64,000 bases of DNA from Coix lacryma-jobi var. lacryma-jobi (GCA_009763385.1 CM019826.1:101482348-101546347); one strand, 5' to 3'. Shown: positions 33,170-45,204, counted from the first letter of the stretch. The notes: a model not told the origin generated them from the sequence alone. Numbers and translations: made by a program.

Positions 33170-34840
33170 ATGGGGGAAGCATTTTGAGATGTACAGACTG
33201 ACTCTTTTATTTTGAGGCTCTTTTCTTTTGAGTTTCTTGAGTCCTTCAAATTGGTATCTTCTTTCTTTCAGTTTTGTGTCGGGCATACGCATTTACATTC
33301 TGAGCTTCATGTCTATATTCACTAGAATGTAATTATGCTCTTGTTAGTATTGCTCCGATACTTATGATGATGCTTGTAGCTTATGCTCCTTCTGATCACT
33401 GTTACATGTTATGAGCGAGCTATTTTTGGAATGGTGAATTATGCCTAATGTATATAAATCTGAAAATGTTCACCATTGAGATATGCAACTAGCATGTGTA
33501 GGGTGTGTTGAGTCCATTCCTGCTTTTCATATATGCTAGGTTGCTATGTCTCTAGTTCTGAGTCATTCACTTGCTTGGTTGTTCATAACTTGCTTAAAAT
33601 CTGAACCAAGTATTGTTGAATTGAAAAGATCGAGATGGGATTGCTTGTCAACACCTCATGGTATTGAGACTGTTTCTCATTGCACTTTGAGTTAAACTTG
33701 AGCCATGTAGTGTATGACCGAAACCGTTGCTTTAAGCTTCTGATTGCTTCGGCATAGGCTTCGCACGGTTGAAAAGTTAGGCAATGACAAGCTTTCAACC
33801 TCTCGCAATCACATGCCAAAAATGAACTTGTGAATTCTTTTACCGCTGCAACTCCGATATGAATTTGAAATCACAAGGATATGCTTCATTACTATGCATG
33901 ATGATTGAACTTTGCTAGGGGTAGTTCACCTTGTATATATGCTTAGCACTTGTTTGGATTCCTTCTATACATGTCTAGTGCTATTTTGATGGTGACTATC
34001 CTTTTGGCTTAAAATTGCTCACATGCTCATACGCTTCATATTTCGTACAAGTGATCAGTTTGAGCCTTTGCTATTTGAGTGCTTAATTGAGATGTTGGAG
34101 CTATACTGATTAGAGCATCTTTGCACTCTTTTGACTATATACTTGAAGCTCCTAACTTGCATTTTGACTTCATATGCATTCTGAAGGAGATCTTGTGTTC
34201 AGGGGGAGTTTATGTGAAGGGAGTTGATTTTCCGATACCTTTTGACCTTGATAAGTGCATTTTCAACTAGGGGGAGAAATTTATGCAAATCATATGCTCC
34301 TGTGTTGATCAACTAAGGGGAGAATCATTTGTCCTAGTTGCTTGCATTTGTCGAGGGGGAGTTTGCTAGTTGTGTTGAGCCGTTGCCTCTGTCTTGAGGG
34401 ACTAGCAAACGTTCCTAGCTTTTCATGAGCTTTCATAAGCCTTTTCATTTGGCTTTCAATTGGTATCGTCTGGTGTGCTTTCCCATTTGGTTTGGGTTGA
34501 TTTCCAATTGGTTCGGAGTGATTTTCTTGCTAGTTGTGTTGAGCCTCTGTGCCTCTTTCTTGAGGGACTAGCATTTTGCTTCTGTTGTCCTCCGATCTTC
34601 AATTGGTATCTGCTAGCGGTGTTGAGCCTGTTCTACCTCTTCTTGAGGGCTAGCTTTACTTTGCTTGGTTGCGTCGAGCCGTTGCCCATGTCTTTGGGGA
34701 CCAAGTTTTTCGCTTCATCCACTTGACCTTCTTTGGCTTTTGATAGGCTTTTGGGTCATTTGGTTGGGTTTTCTCTTCCCACTCCTTCCTACCTCCTTCT
34801 TCTTATCATGATTTGTTGTGGAGTTGACAATGCACTCATC
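33170..34840 (+). other. Long 3' untranslated region of element V
   Basis: About 1.7 kb without a convincing frame; I see no envelope-like protein. It contains repeated polypurine motifs (34201, 34269, 34315, 34353) and hairpin repeats (34366-34705). Related to 4221-5880 of the composite element. Confidence 0.8.
34366..34705 (+). repeat. Four GCTAG...CTAGC-type hairpins in the 3' untranslated region
   Basis: Stem pairs around GTGTTGAGCC...CTTGAGGG: TTTGCTAGT/ACTAGCAAA (near 34366), TGCTAGT/ACTAGCA (near 34532), GCTAGC/GCTAGC (near 34613) and CTTGGT/ACCAAG (near 34662). The last pair changes both arms and still pairs. Confidence 0.8.
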
Positions 34841-34851
34841 AAGGGGGAGAT
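34841..34851 (+). promoter_or_regulatory. Polypurine tract of element V
   Basis: AAGGGGGAGAT directly before the 3' LTR at 34852; the plus-strand primer site. Confidence 0.93.
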
Positions 34852-36815
34852 TGCGGATACATGGGTGTATGCCGAGTCTCTGTGTGATGAGTGATTGTCA
34901 ACGGAGATGATGCGCATGTTCTTTGGCTTGTGTTGTGCAGGTGTCGAGCACGGAGACAGTGGTCGATGGCGGGTGAAGGTCAAGTTGCGACGTGTCGTGC
35001 CGACGGACCGGGCGCGATGAAGGATGGGCGTGCCGTGCGGCGGACGTGCCATGCCGATGTATCGGACGGTGAAGGGCGGACGTGGACTTGGACTGATGGA
35101 CTGGAGGCCGGAGGATCAGCTGTGGTGGCTGGCAGCCTGCGACAGCGACAAGCGGAGAAGTGCGATCATGTCGGTGGAAGGGGTGCACAGGCGGTGCATC
35201 CCTTCTACGACGCCGGTTTGTTGGTAGAGCCCGGGAAAAACCAACGGTGGACGGTTTCCAGGTTTGGGCCTCAAAACCTGGGTGCTGGGTTTCCAGGTTG
35301 AGCCTCAAAACCTGGGAGTGGGCCGGTTTCCGAGTTTGGGCCTCAAAACTCGGGCGCTGAGGGTTTCCGAGTTTGGGCCACAAAACTCGGGCTGGAGGCT
35401 GGTTTCCCGGTTTGGGCCTCAAAACCGGGGGCTGATGGAAAAGGCTGGTTTCCCGGTTTGGGCCGCAAAACCGGGGGTGCAGAGTGGTGGCGGCACGTGG
35501 CGGCGATCTGAAGGTTGCGTGGAGGCGACGCGGAAGACCGTGCGGGCGTGGCCGTCGGATCTACCTACCACCAGCGGGTGGACTAGAATAGCCTTAGGGT
35601 TAGGCTGGTCCGCTCTGTAAATTAGAGTAGAGAGGGGTAGAGTAGGAAATAGACTTAGGCTAGGTTAGTATAAGTAGTCTAGGGGAGACACCCTCCTCCC
35701 TATCTTAATCTCAGTTAGAGCTTTCATTTCCTAGGGTTTCCACTCTCCCACACCCCTGCTTTAGCTAGTTGAGATCCGCAGAGAGACTCCACTCTGTGTA
35801 CTGTTGATTCGAGGAAGTGAGGCCGTATCCTCACCTTGGATCCCATCTCTTGGTGTCAATTCGCGTTTTGATTTCATGTTCATCATGTTCTTCGCGGATT
35901 GCTTTGTGCCTTGAGTTTTCCCGTCGCTTGATCTTTGTGCTCGGTTCATCTTTCACGATTCCGTTTGAACTGAGTTGCTCTAGATCGTGAGGCACTTCTT
36001 TCCACCGAAAGAAATCATCTCTAACCTCACGGTCTAGGAGATCGATCAAGTTTTAGTTTCGGGTCTCTTTTTCTTCTTTCCCCCGAATTCCTTCGATTCA
36101 CCGATTTGGAGTTAGGTTCGAGCCATGATCTCTTAGAGATAGCTCACTAACCTCCTTGTGACTCCTCAGATCGAATCCCAAGCCTAGAGCACTTGATTCG
36201 GAGGAGATCGGGTTGAATCGCCGGAGTTTCAGTGCAGTCGCGGGGTGACCGGACGCTCTGTCGGGCTGACCGGACGCACGCTTTCAGAGTCCGGTCGTTG
36301 AGCACGGCGCCAAGCTTTTCTGCGTACTGACCGGACGCTCTCGACCGGACGCTCTGTTTGCATTTCGACCGGACGCTACGCTTGCACTGTTCCCGTGTCA
36401 TTGTCTCATCTGACCGGACGCTCAGTGAACGACCGGACGCTTGAGCTCCGTGCGTCCGGTCGCGAACAGAGAGCTCCCAGAGCTGTTTTCTGACGACCGG
36501 ACGCGTCCGGTCCCTGCTGACCGGACGCAGGCCAGAGTCCGGTCGCTGCAGTTTCGCGCGTCTTCGTTCGCGGTTCGTTCGTTCTTGATCGGATTTGAGT
36601 TCCGTCTTTTGGGTTGGCTTTCTAGGGTTGTCTAGTGTCCCGCTGTGCTTCTAGGAAGCATCCACCCTACATCTAGGGTCATGGACATTAGCAAGCTCTA
36701 GGTTTCGCTTTTGGGGTTGATCTTGGGACAGTGGCATCTAGTTTCCGAAAGGAAATTTTTGAAGCTCCCATTCACCCCCCCTCTGGTCGCTTTCGGGTAG
36801 CTTCTCGGTCCTTCA
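34852..36815 (+). repeat. 3' LTR of element V
   Basis: Same length and terminal sequence as the 5' LTR (1964 bp), with C at 36060 in place of T at 27914. Followed by the target duplication CTCAT. Confidence 0.97.
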
Positions 36816-37872
36816 CTCATCATCGCTTGAAGCAGTGGAGTCGTCGTCCGAGTCATCGACGTCGCTGAGCATGGCGAAGAAGGCACGCTGCTGGGCCTGG
36901 GCCTTCTCCAAGTACTTCTCCTTGATGTACTCCTTGTTGAAGCCGCCCCTTCGCTTGTGCTTTGCGGGGACGTACTTCTCCTTGCTCTTGCCGGAGTCGT
37001 ACTTGTGGCCATGATCTGCCTTGCCAAAAGCTTGTTTGTTCTTCTTCGGCCAATGTGCGATGAAGTGGTCCGAGCCTCCACACTCGTAACAGCCACCTCA
37101 TCCTCCTCCGCGGTGACAGTTCATGCGGTTGTTGTGGAAGCACGAGAACCAGTTGCCATGAAGGGCAAACTCATCGTCCGCCATGATCTCCAGCTGCTCC
37201 TCTATGACAGAAAGAAGAGATGACAATGCAAAGCCTCCAGAGGGGTTAGCAGAAGAGCCAGAAACCAAAGCCATCGACGGGCCGGAAGGATTTTCATAAG
37301 AAGCCCTCGCCATGGCGTCAATCTCACTGGACTTGAGCTTACTAAAGAGCTCATCACACGTGAGAGTTTCATAGTTAGGCGATTCGATGATCGCCTGAAC
37401 CTTAGAGTCCCACACCGACCGATCAAGAGTGTGAAGAAGCTTGAGAGCCCTCTCATGATCGTCGAAAGGCAATAGCTCCTTGTTAGCCCTTATCCTGTTG
37501 ACAATCACCTAAAAGCGAGCGAATAAACTTTCTATGCTCTCGCCAGGCATGTGTCAAAAGTTCTCATACTCTCGCTTGTGCGACTCGTAGAGACGGGTTT
37601 TGACTTGAGTGGTTCCCTCATGAAAATGCATGAGAGTAGCCCAAATCTCCCGAGACGTAGCGAGGTGAGAAACGCGATCAAACTCAGACATGCTCAAACA
37701 GGAGAAAAGAGCATTGCGGGCTCAACTATTGACATCGTGCTCATCGATCTGCAGAGTTGCCAATATCCCAAATAGAAGCACCCATACTCTGGAGATAGGC
37801 CGACATGCGTATCTTCCAATACGCATAGTTCGTCCCATCAAAAATTGGTGGTTTGCCCACGCCGCGATCCAT
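36816..37872 (-). pseudogene. Element IV gag, N-terminal part
   Basis: Initiator at 37872 (MDRGVGKPPIFDGTNYAY). Domains as in the intact Gag. Damage: loss of about 17 codons near 37755, a TAG near 37510 at the same FARFQ position that is nonsense in element II, a frameshift near 37100, and the last Cys of the zinc knuckle changed to Trp. Cut at 36820 by element V; the first five bases are the duplicated CTCAT. Confidence 0.87.
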
Positions 37873-37915
37873 GTCGCCTTCTGTGGATCTGGAACCGGTT
37901 AAGGTGGAAGATCCT

Positions 37916-39905
37916 TGTTGGTAGTTCTTAGCTTCACTAAAGATAGAGCTAGGCAACTATCCCTAGTAACGGCCCAGGAATGCTTGTTGGCACTTGCTAA
38001 CGTTGTTACTAGAAGTAGACTATTGAGTCTATCCCCGGCAACGGCGTCAGAAATGCTTGAAGCAAGACCGGTCACTATACCTAATGGAGTGGAGCTAAAG
38101 CAGGTATCTACTAATGCCAAGCGGGGTTGTCAATCCCGACACTAGTAGGAGCTAGCTAGAGAGAATGCAATCTACCAGGAGGAGATTCTGCAAGCGCACA
38201 GAACTATCGTAGTAGCACTTCGCCTGGGAGTACCAGGTGCCGATTTATTTGATCCCAAGGGAAGGCTAGGGTGGCGAATGAGTTGAGTCAAGGAGGGGAT
38301 GAGAGTCGAAGAAATAAGAAAAAGGAAAAGGGGAGAAGGGAAGATAGGAGATGAAAGGCTAAAAAGAATATATGGGTGGATAGGTAAGGATGAAGTGGAT
38401 GGCTAAGGTAAGGTGGATGGATAGGTAGGTAAAGGGAATAGGATAACTAAGGGTAACTAAGATAACTAACTACTCCTAGATAACCACAGAGCAAGATAAC
38501 TATGAAGCAAGATAGTTACGAAGCAAGGCAGGCAAAAGTCAATAAAGCAACTAAGTTGAGTATAGTTTTATTCCTATCTTGTCAAGTATCGAGGCGTACT
38601 AGCCTTTACCACTTACTTAGGTTGAACGCTAGCACAACGAGCCTTACTGTTAAACTGGGCCAACTATGTGGTGGAATTCAAGGCGCACAGGGCTGTCACC
38701 ACCTGCTTGCTACCATAGCTATCCGGGGATCCAGCCGTATCTGAAGGTAAGTCTATAACTAAGCACCACGCTTAACTATATTCTAACTATCTCTACCCTA
38801 GCTTTGAATAGAGACACCCTTGCGGATGTCAGATCAAACACTTGACTTAATAAGATAAACACTAAACTAACTAAGCATCCTATTGGCAAAGATCAATCAC
38901 TAAGCACACTAGAGATTAACTACTATGGCTAAGTGAATTGATGTGTAGGATTGCTAGGTCACACTCAAGGTACTTGATAAAGTAATACTGAAAGTAATAC
39001 TGAAAGTAATGCTTAAAGTAATACTGAGATAAAGATAAATGTACCTGAGATACAAGAGAGCAAACCAGACCAGAGACGCCGGGAAATCAACCGACCTCCG
39101 ATGCCAGTCGCTCGCACCCGCTTCTCTCTTAGCAAGCTCTACGCTCCTTTTACCAAGGACTTAGGCTGAGCTGTGCTAAACTAAGAGCCGCGGTGTAGCG
39201 AGGGCACTAGAGCTATACTCTCTCTACTAGCTAACCTACTTGCCTAAGCTCTCTGAGCTTATAACTTGCTCTCACTTATCTTGCTTGTGTGTTGCTTTCT
39301 CTGGGATGGTACTGGATATCAATGAAGTGATGCCTCAGGGGGGTATTTATAGTCTTGAGGAGTGAGGGGGGGGGGGTACTTATAGGGGGCAGCCAACCGA
39401 CCTAGGGTTCGGTCAGGTGGCGGGCACCACCTCCTACTGGTGGCCGCCAGTCCCCTGGCCGTTGGATGCACCGTCTTTGATCGTACGGCCTCCAGGTGGT
39501 TGTCCAAGGCGGTTTGGAAGTCGGTTGCATGTCCTAGCAACCGACTTAGGTCATGATCCACGCCGCTCCCCTCCGTAGCCGTCCGATACCACTCACCTAG
39601 TGACCAAGGGCCAAGATTTGGCCTTGGGGTGGTCACATGGATTAGTGACGTGGTAGGGGGGATGATTTGGGCCAATCCAAGTGGCGGGCGCCACCCCCCT
39701 AGGCCCATTTGGGCCCTGGTGAGTGGGCTTGGCCTCTGGTGCGTCCATATGACCAAATTTGGTCCAAATTCCTGCATTCAAATAAAAATCTATGGACATG
39801 TGGAATTTGGTTAGTTTGAAACCTATTTGACTACATTTCATGCCTTTTTCGTGATTTTTAGGGTAAAATGTTGATGGTAAAACAGGTGTTTAAGGACCAT
39901 CAACA
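37916..39905 (-). mobile_element. LTR-like insertion (1990 bp) in the leader of element IV
   Basis: Starts TGTTGGTAG and ends CATCAACA, flanked by ATCCT on both sides (37911-37915, 39906-39910). In minus sense it opens TGTTGATGGTCC and has a TATA-like ACTATAAATACCCCCC at about 39340-39355, so it behaves as a minus-oriented solo LTR, probably Tat/Athila type. Near its 3' end two copies of a TATCCC...AACGGC...AATGCTTG module (37957-37986, 38029-38059) resemble the leader that follows LTR ends in such elements. No coding capacity. Confidence 0.75.
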
Positions 39906-39916
39906 ATCCTTAACTG

Positions 39917-39928
39917 GCTCCAATACCA
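39917..39928 (-). promoter_or_regulatory. Primer binding site of element IV
   Basis: GCTCCAATACCA, element strand TGGTATTGGAGC, next to the LTR at 39931. It differs from its relatives by C to T. Confidence 0.85.
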
Positions 39929-39930
39929 AT

Positions 39931-41944
39931 TGAATGACCGAGAACGCTACTAGAAAGCCACCAGAGGGGCAGGGTGAATGGGAGCCTAAAAATTTCTTTC
40001 GAAACTCTGGCCTCTGTCCCAAAAATCAACCCCCAAAAAAGCTTCGAGCAAGAACGTGATGCCCATGTCCCTCAGAAAGAGAGTGGATGATCCCAAGGAT
40101 CACAGCGAGGCTCCACAAGAATGAGCAACCCAAGACTCACAAACTCCGAGTCAAGTTCATGTCCAAAAACCCACTCCCAAAAGTAGATAGACGGCTACGT
40201 CAGGATACCTCCCATACCTATGCTAACAAGTAGCAAATATACCTAGAGAGGTTCCTAGGTGAACTCTAGGGCCAAACAAAAAGTCCAAAAATGAAGCGGA
40301 AGAGCCGGAATAGCAAATGCACTAAAACATAGGCTTCAGCAGGAGATCGGACTGTCCGGGTCCCGACCGCGGACTGTCTACCTAACGGCGGACTATCCGG
40401 GATTCAGTGGCGAACTGTCCGCCGGCCAAACACGCAGAAACACAACGCTGCTGAAAGCTCCATGGACAGTCCCGGACTGTCCGCGAGATGCAACGGCGGA
40501 CTGTCCGCTGGTCACTCTGGACCAAAACAGCCGAGCCACGTAGCCACTGATCTGGCTCGAGCTCGACGCACAGACTGTCCGCGGGCAAGGTGGCGGACTG
40601 TCCACGGATCATCCTTCTCTCCAATCTCCCCAAATCTGATCCAAATCGAAATTGCTTGATCCCAAAATTGGAGAAGATGATCTCTAGGTAGTTGGGAGAC
40701 TAATCCTAAGAAATCATCAGCTCAAATGAACTCAAACTCCAGGAAATCGAAAGGGAAGGTGTAGGAACGAAAAAGTCTACATGAAACTTGAATCGACCTG
40801 ATCTACTTGTTTATGAGGGTTGAGATGAATTTCTTCGGTGGAAATGTTCTCCTCACATCAAAGATCAAATTGATTCAAGTGGTTTCGAAAAAGACGCAGC
40901 GTAGAGGGAGATCGAGCGACGGGAAAAATTAGACCAAAAGCAAAACACGAAGAAAAACTAAAGAACGCGAATCACAATCTCAATTCCCAGCCGAAATTCA
41001 TCCCCACGAGGAGACACCGGGAATCCGGTCCCGTTTTCGCAAAATCCAAATACACAGAGGTATGATCAAGCCGTCTCTATGGATCTCAGTAGCTACAGCA
41101 GGGAATGGGAAGCAAGAAACCCTAGAATGAAAATAGCAATGGCTGAGATCGTTTGGAGGGAGGGGCTGCCTCTCCTAATATAGCCTAATACAATTATTCC
41201 CCTTCTACCCCTACTGCTAATGAGCGAGCAGGCTAACCCTAAGGGTATTCCTGTCCAACTCGTAGTTGATGTCGATCCGACGGCCACAACCGCACATCAG
41301 GTAGCTTCGCCTCGATGCGAACTCACCAGATGCCGCCACGTGCCACCCCGCACCATTCATCCTTTTCATGAACCTCCCCCCGGTTTTGAGGCTGAAACTG
41401 AGAAACCTGGGCCTTCCCCCGGTTTTGAGGCTGAAACTGGGAAACTTGTCATCCATCTGCTGAGTTTTGTGGCCCAAACTCAGAAACCCGCCAGCACCCA
41501 GGTTTTGAGGTCCAAACCTGGAAACCATCCTCAGCCCAAGTTTTGAGGCCCAAACTCAGAAACCGGCCGCACCCAGGTTTTGAGGCCCAAACCTGGAAAC
41601 CGTCCACTCGGTGGTTTTTCTATGGCTCAACCACCAAACCAACGCCGTAGAGGGATGCACCGCTCGTGCACCCCGTCCACCCACATGTCTTCACTTGTCG
41701 CTGTCCCAGGCTGTCAGCCCCCACAGTTGATCCTCAGGCCACCGGTCTGTCAGTCCAAGCCTCACGTCCGCCCTTCACCGCTCCGGGTCCATCAGCACGG
41801 CACGTCTCTACTTGACCTTCACCTTGCCTTCGATCACCGTCTCTGAGCTTGACACCTACACAACACAAGCCAAAGAACATGCGCATCATACCAGTTGACA
41901 ATCACTCATCATCTCAAGATCCGACATACACCCATGTATCCGCA
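39931..41944 (-). repeat. 5' LTR of element IV, subfamily A
   Basis: 2014 bp, TGAATGACCG to CATGTATCCGCA. GCGGACTGTCCGC array at about 40345-40610 and U3 hairpins at about 41381-41605. The hairpins include a further matched stem type, CTGAGTTT/AAACTCAG. Confidence 0.9.
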
Positions 41945-43359
41945 CAATAGGGTGTAGCCCCCGAGCCTCTAGTTATTTTAAAAAATAACTTTGAGGATCT
42001 TCGAGGCTTTTTCCCGTTTAATCCTTATATGAGAAAAAACTTTTCTTTGATACTCTGCAGCCCCTGAGCCTGAGTTCTGACTACTGTAGGAGTCGGTATT
42101 CAGGGTCATGAATATATCATCCGAGTAATCCTTGAGATTAATATGAAGTTAATACATGATACTGCCTTAATGTAATCCATCCGAGTGATAATGATTCAGC
42201 TTCAGGTGGGTAATGTTTTTATCAAACATCCCTTTTCACCCCCACTCAATAAAAATCACTGCTAAGGACAACAATAATTGGCTAGTGACTGTATCGCCTG
42301 TCCACTTTAATGATTCGTTGTCGTCTTGTGCAATGGCAACGCCTTTGTCAGTTACCCCTTGAAGCTTGCACGTGAAAAAGATAAACCTTCAGCAGTGTCA
42401 GGCTTCACATGGGTAACAGTATAAGCTCGAATACACTTTATTGAGTGCTGCTTGATTGCATTTGTAGACTGAGTCCATAGACCAATAGCAGTTGCCTATA
42501 AATATCCTGCTTGGGGAGCAAGAAAGTCACACCTCTCAAGTGCATGATCTCCTTTACTTCGTTGAGCTTTATAATGTCCATAGTAGAAATGTCCGATCCC
42601 CCGGGTATATTCCTTATGTAGGATAGTCGAAGTGCCCAGAAGAACTCTTGTGAAAGGACCATCCGTCAGGGTGGTTTCCAAGTGGTCAGGAGCAGAGGGA
42701 TACAGAGTTGCACCTATAAGAACTCTTGTGACTCCCGCATCGCTGGCAACCTCGGGGTCACAGGTTGTCAAAAGGCATTAGGGTTTGGGCTGACTATCGA
42801 GTTCCTTGTGTACTGGGATATAGCCTTGAACCCACCTTGGGATGCACTGGAAAGATAGTATCTACCCAAGATTCTGTGCCTGATTGCTCCGACTCAGTGA
42901 ACCCAGACCTTGATGCACTGCGCATCAAGGCTTTGTACCTTGACTACACTAGAGTAGTGTTTTACATCCTCGTTGAGCTTGTACTTGAAACTTGTTTGTA
43001 AACATCTGCTTCATCTCAAGATGTAACCGTGTACCTCTTGTGTAATTGTGAGTAATAATTGTTGAGATCCGGGTACTTGAAATGTTTTCCGAGTCCTGTA
43101 TCTTTGATTCCGAGTACTTAATATTTCTTGCGGAAAAAATGATAACTTCTGTTGGTGGCTGCCTGTTTTTCTTTGCTAACGCTGTCTAGACCGTTCGTGC
43201 AACCGTTAGGGTTTTTGACGGTTCTATAACGCCGTACGTGAAAACTGAACGGTTTCCCATAACAGATCTATAATAAACCACCATCGCTTCACCAATTTTT
43301 CACTCATTCATCGAGCCTTTGTTTCTGAGAGAAAAACTTCTCATAGTCAATCCCTTTAG
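41945..43359 (+). other. Upstream region of the gypsy-type transposon gene; LTR-like
   Basis: No gene recognised. TGTAGCCCCCGAGCC at 41953 resembles the start of grass Tat-type LTRs. A TATA-like TCTATAATAAACC at about 43265 lies some 95 bp before the first coding ATG. I cannot define an LTR end. Confidence 0.35.
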
Positions 43360-43647
43360 TTGATGCGAAGAAAGACCCTTCTATTCAATATGGGTCCAAA
43401 GAAGCAATCTCTAGAGGAAAAGAAGAAAATAACCACTGACAGAAAGCCGCGCCACCCATGCCCTCCTACTGATGTTCTCGTTTGGAAGGCTCCTGACACC
43501 AGGGAAGTGGAGTTGGTGCATCTGGTCCAGCAGGGGTTGCTTCGATCACAGCCTATGGACGGGTGGAAGGTGCCGATTGATCCTCGTGCTCCAGCCCCTA
43601 ATGCGACGAAGATCGTAATCATCAAGTCGTTTGTTGAGCGCGGATTA
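43360..43647 (+). pseudogene. Putative gypsy-type transposon protein, exon part 1
   Basis: Opens at 43360 (or MGPKKQSLEEKKK at 43390) and reads through to VERGL, where a CACTA element interrupts. Joining it to 46426 after removing the insertion and one TTA keeps the frame across VERG|LGLPTSDFLRG. The C-terminal part carries the domain that identifies it (see 46426-48148). Known relatives occur in Tat-like gypsy elements and as stand-alone decayed genes. Confidence 0.65.
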
Positions 43648-44326
43648 CACTACTACAAAAAAGAACTTACGCAGCGTTGCCTAAAAGACCTCTGTGGCAG
43701 GCACTCTTTTTGCCCGCCACGGTTATTCGGTGGCCAGCCTACAGCGGCCGGGCAACGTATGGAGCCTATTGCGGTTAATCATCTTTAACCGCAGTGGGCT
43801 TCCTTATATGCCCGCTTCGGTTAATGATTAACCGCAGCGGGCGGGTAAAGACACCCGCTGCGGTTAAAGATGATTAACCGCAGCGGGCTCCTTACGTTGC
43901 CCGCTTCGGTTATTCCTGGCTATTTAAGCCGCCGCCGCCAGCAGAAAAGAACCCGATCATCTTCTTCTCTAGACCAAAAACGGGGGAAGAAGTTTTGCCA
44001 AATTTTTGTCCCAAATAACATGTTTTTGAGGTTTATTTGTTTGTTTTGGAGAAGTACTCCACAAGAGGTACCTAGATGATCTCCACCCTCTTTCCCCTCT
44101 CTTTTTATCTCTTTTTAGCCCCCCTTTTAGATCTAGTTTCATGTAGGAGAGAGAAAACTGGTATTTGTTTCTCTAAGTTCATCATGGATGCATTAATTTT
44201 ATTTGCCGTCGTTATTAATTCTGTCCCTAGATTTAACATAAATATAATAAATTATTATTTTTTCTAATAATTCATCTTTGTTTTGTGATTCATGATGTGT
44301 GTAATTAATTAAGAATAGCAAGTACG

Positions 44327-45190
44327 ATGGACCGGTCGAAATGGATGTATAAGATCAATAGAGTACTTGATGTGCGGTATATCGTTGAAGTGAGAAAGTT
44401 TATTGTCGCTGCGAAAGCTGACCGTGAGAGATCGAACCAGACGATAATCATATGTCCATGTCATTGTTGCAAGAATCTGACCGCCTTCAAAGACGAAGGC
44501 ACAGTGCAATCTCATTTAATTCATTTTGGTTTCATGGATGATTACACGGTGTGGACTCATCACGGCGAGAGATTCGATCCGAGTGTCGGGGCGGAATCTG
44601 GAGTAAGCTCAATGTTGACGACAACGGTGAACCAAGATCCTGGAGCGCACGTCTCATCAGCCACAATAGCGCCTGCCTTCAGTGACAGTAGTGCTCGTGA
44701 CCACATCACTGTGGAGGATGTACTCCAGAATATGACAGATGATGGTGGTGGAGATGTTGAGGACGCTACGGTGCAGGACCCTGTGGATGTGCAGCTGTTT
44801 CAGGATTTACTCAGCCACATCGACGAAGATGACGTCGTGTATGGCTCCCCAAAGTGGCTGGAAAATTTCAGAGAGATGAAGCAGGCGTCACTTGATCCTT
44901 TATATAAGGACGACGAGGAATGTCCGAAGGATTGCACGGTGCTCCGTTTCAACCTCCACATGTTGATGATGAAGGCTCGGCATGGGTGGTCAGACACTAG
45001 CTTTGATGAGCTGTTAGGTTACCTTCCTAAAACATTCCTGACGAGTAACAAGATTCTAGCAAATACCTATCGGGCGAAGAAGCTTATCCAGCCAGTCGCG
45101 ATGAAGCTTAGAAAGTTCGATGGCTGCCCTAACCACTGCATCCTCTATCGGGGCACAAAGTATGAGAATTTGACAAGTTTTCCGCACTGT
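44327..45190 (+). pseudogene. TNP2-like CACTA transposase, N-terminal fragment
   Basis: ATG at 44327. MDRSKWMYK and the Cys-rich CPCHCCKN, followed by FGFMDDYTVWTHHGE, form the transposase-associated domain. An acidic linker follows, then LRFNLHMLMMKARHGWSD, CPNHCILYRG and FPHCGASRYK, the start of the Transposase_21 (TNP2) domain. Full TNP2 proteins are far longer and hold catalytic residues after this point. Here the sequence turns into low-complexity TAC-rich DNA at about 45205, so the catalytic part is deleted. Confidence 0.88.
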
Positions 45191-45204
45191 GGCGCCAGTC
45201 GCTA

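Larger units (their letters stand above)
26706..36815 (+). mobile_element. Complete young copia element V (SIRE/Maximus type)
   Basis: 10,110 bp. LTRs of 1964 bp (26706-28669 and 34852-36815) are equal in length, and the only difference I found is T at 27914 versus C at 36060. Target duplication CTCAT at 26701-26705 and 36816-36820. PBS 28672-28683, single open gag-pol 28733-33169, polypurine tract 34841-34851. It lies in element IV's gag in the opposite orientation. With one change in 1964 bp and an assumed grass LTR rate of 1.3e-8 per site per year, insertion was of the order of 20,000 years ago (inference). Unlike II, III, IV and VI it lacks the Gag extension. Confidence 0.97.
26486..41944 (-). 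mobile_element. Copia element IV remnant, host of younger insertions
   Basis: Minus-strand copia element: 5' LTR 39931-41944, PBS 39917-39928, gag 36816-37872 continuing at 26486-26705. Interrupted by the complete element V (26706-36815) and by an LTR-like insertion (37916-39905). Everything downstream of the start of the Gag extension is missing at 26485, where the Athila-like LTR begins. The LTR's right flank is CAATA (41945-41949); no left partner is visible. Confidence 0.85.

Noticed and set aside
33170..34840. An envelope-like third gene in element V
   Set aside because: SIRE-type elements may carry one, but every frame here is short and broken, with no signal peptide or membrane pattern.
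38502..39841. Several 60-150-codon frames inside the 1990-bp insertion
   Set aside because: They lie in an LTR-like unit with clean TG/CA ends and duplication; no frame shows a conserved motif.
43360..43788. A 142-codon gene running into the CACTA element
   Set aside because: The last ~46 codons are CACTA terminal sequence; the real frame continues at 46426 after the insertion.
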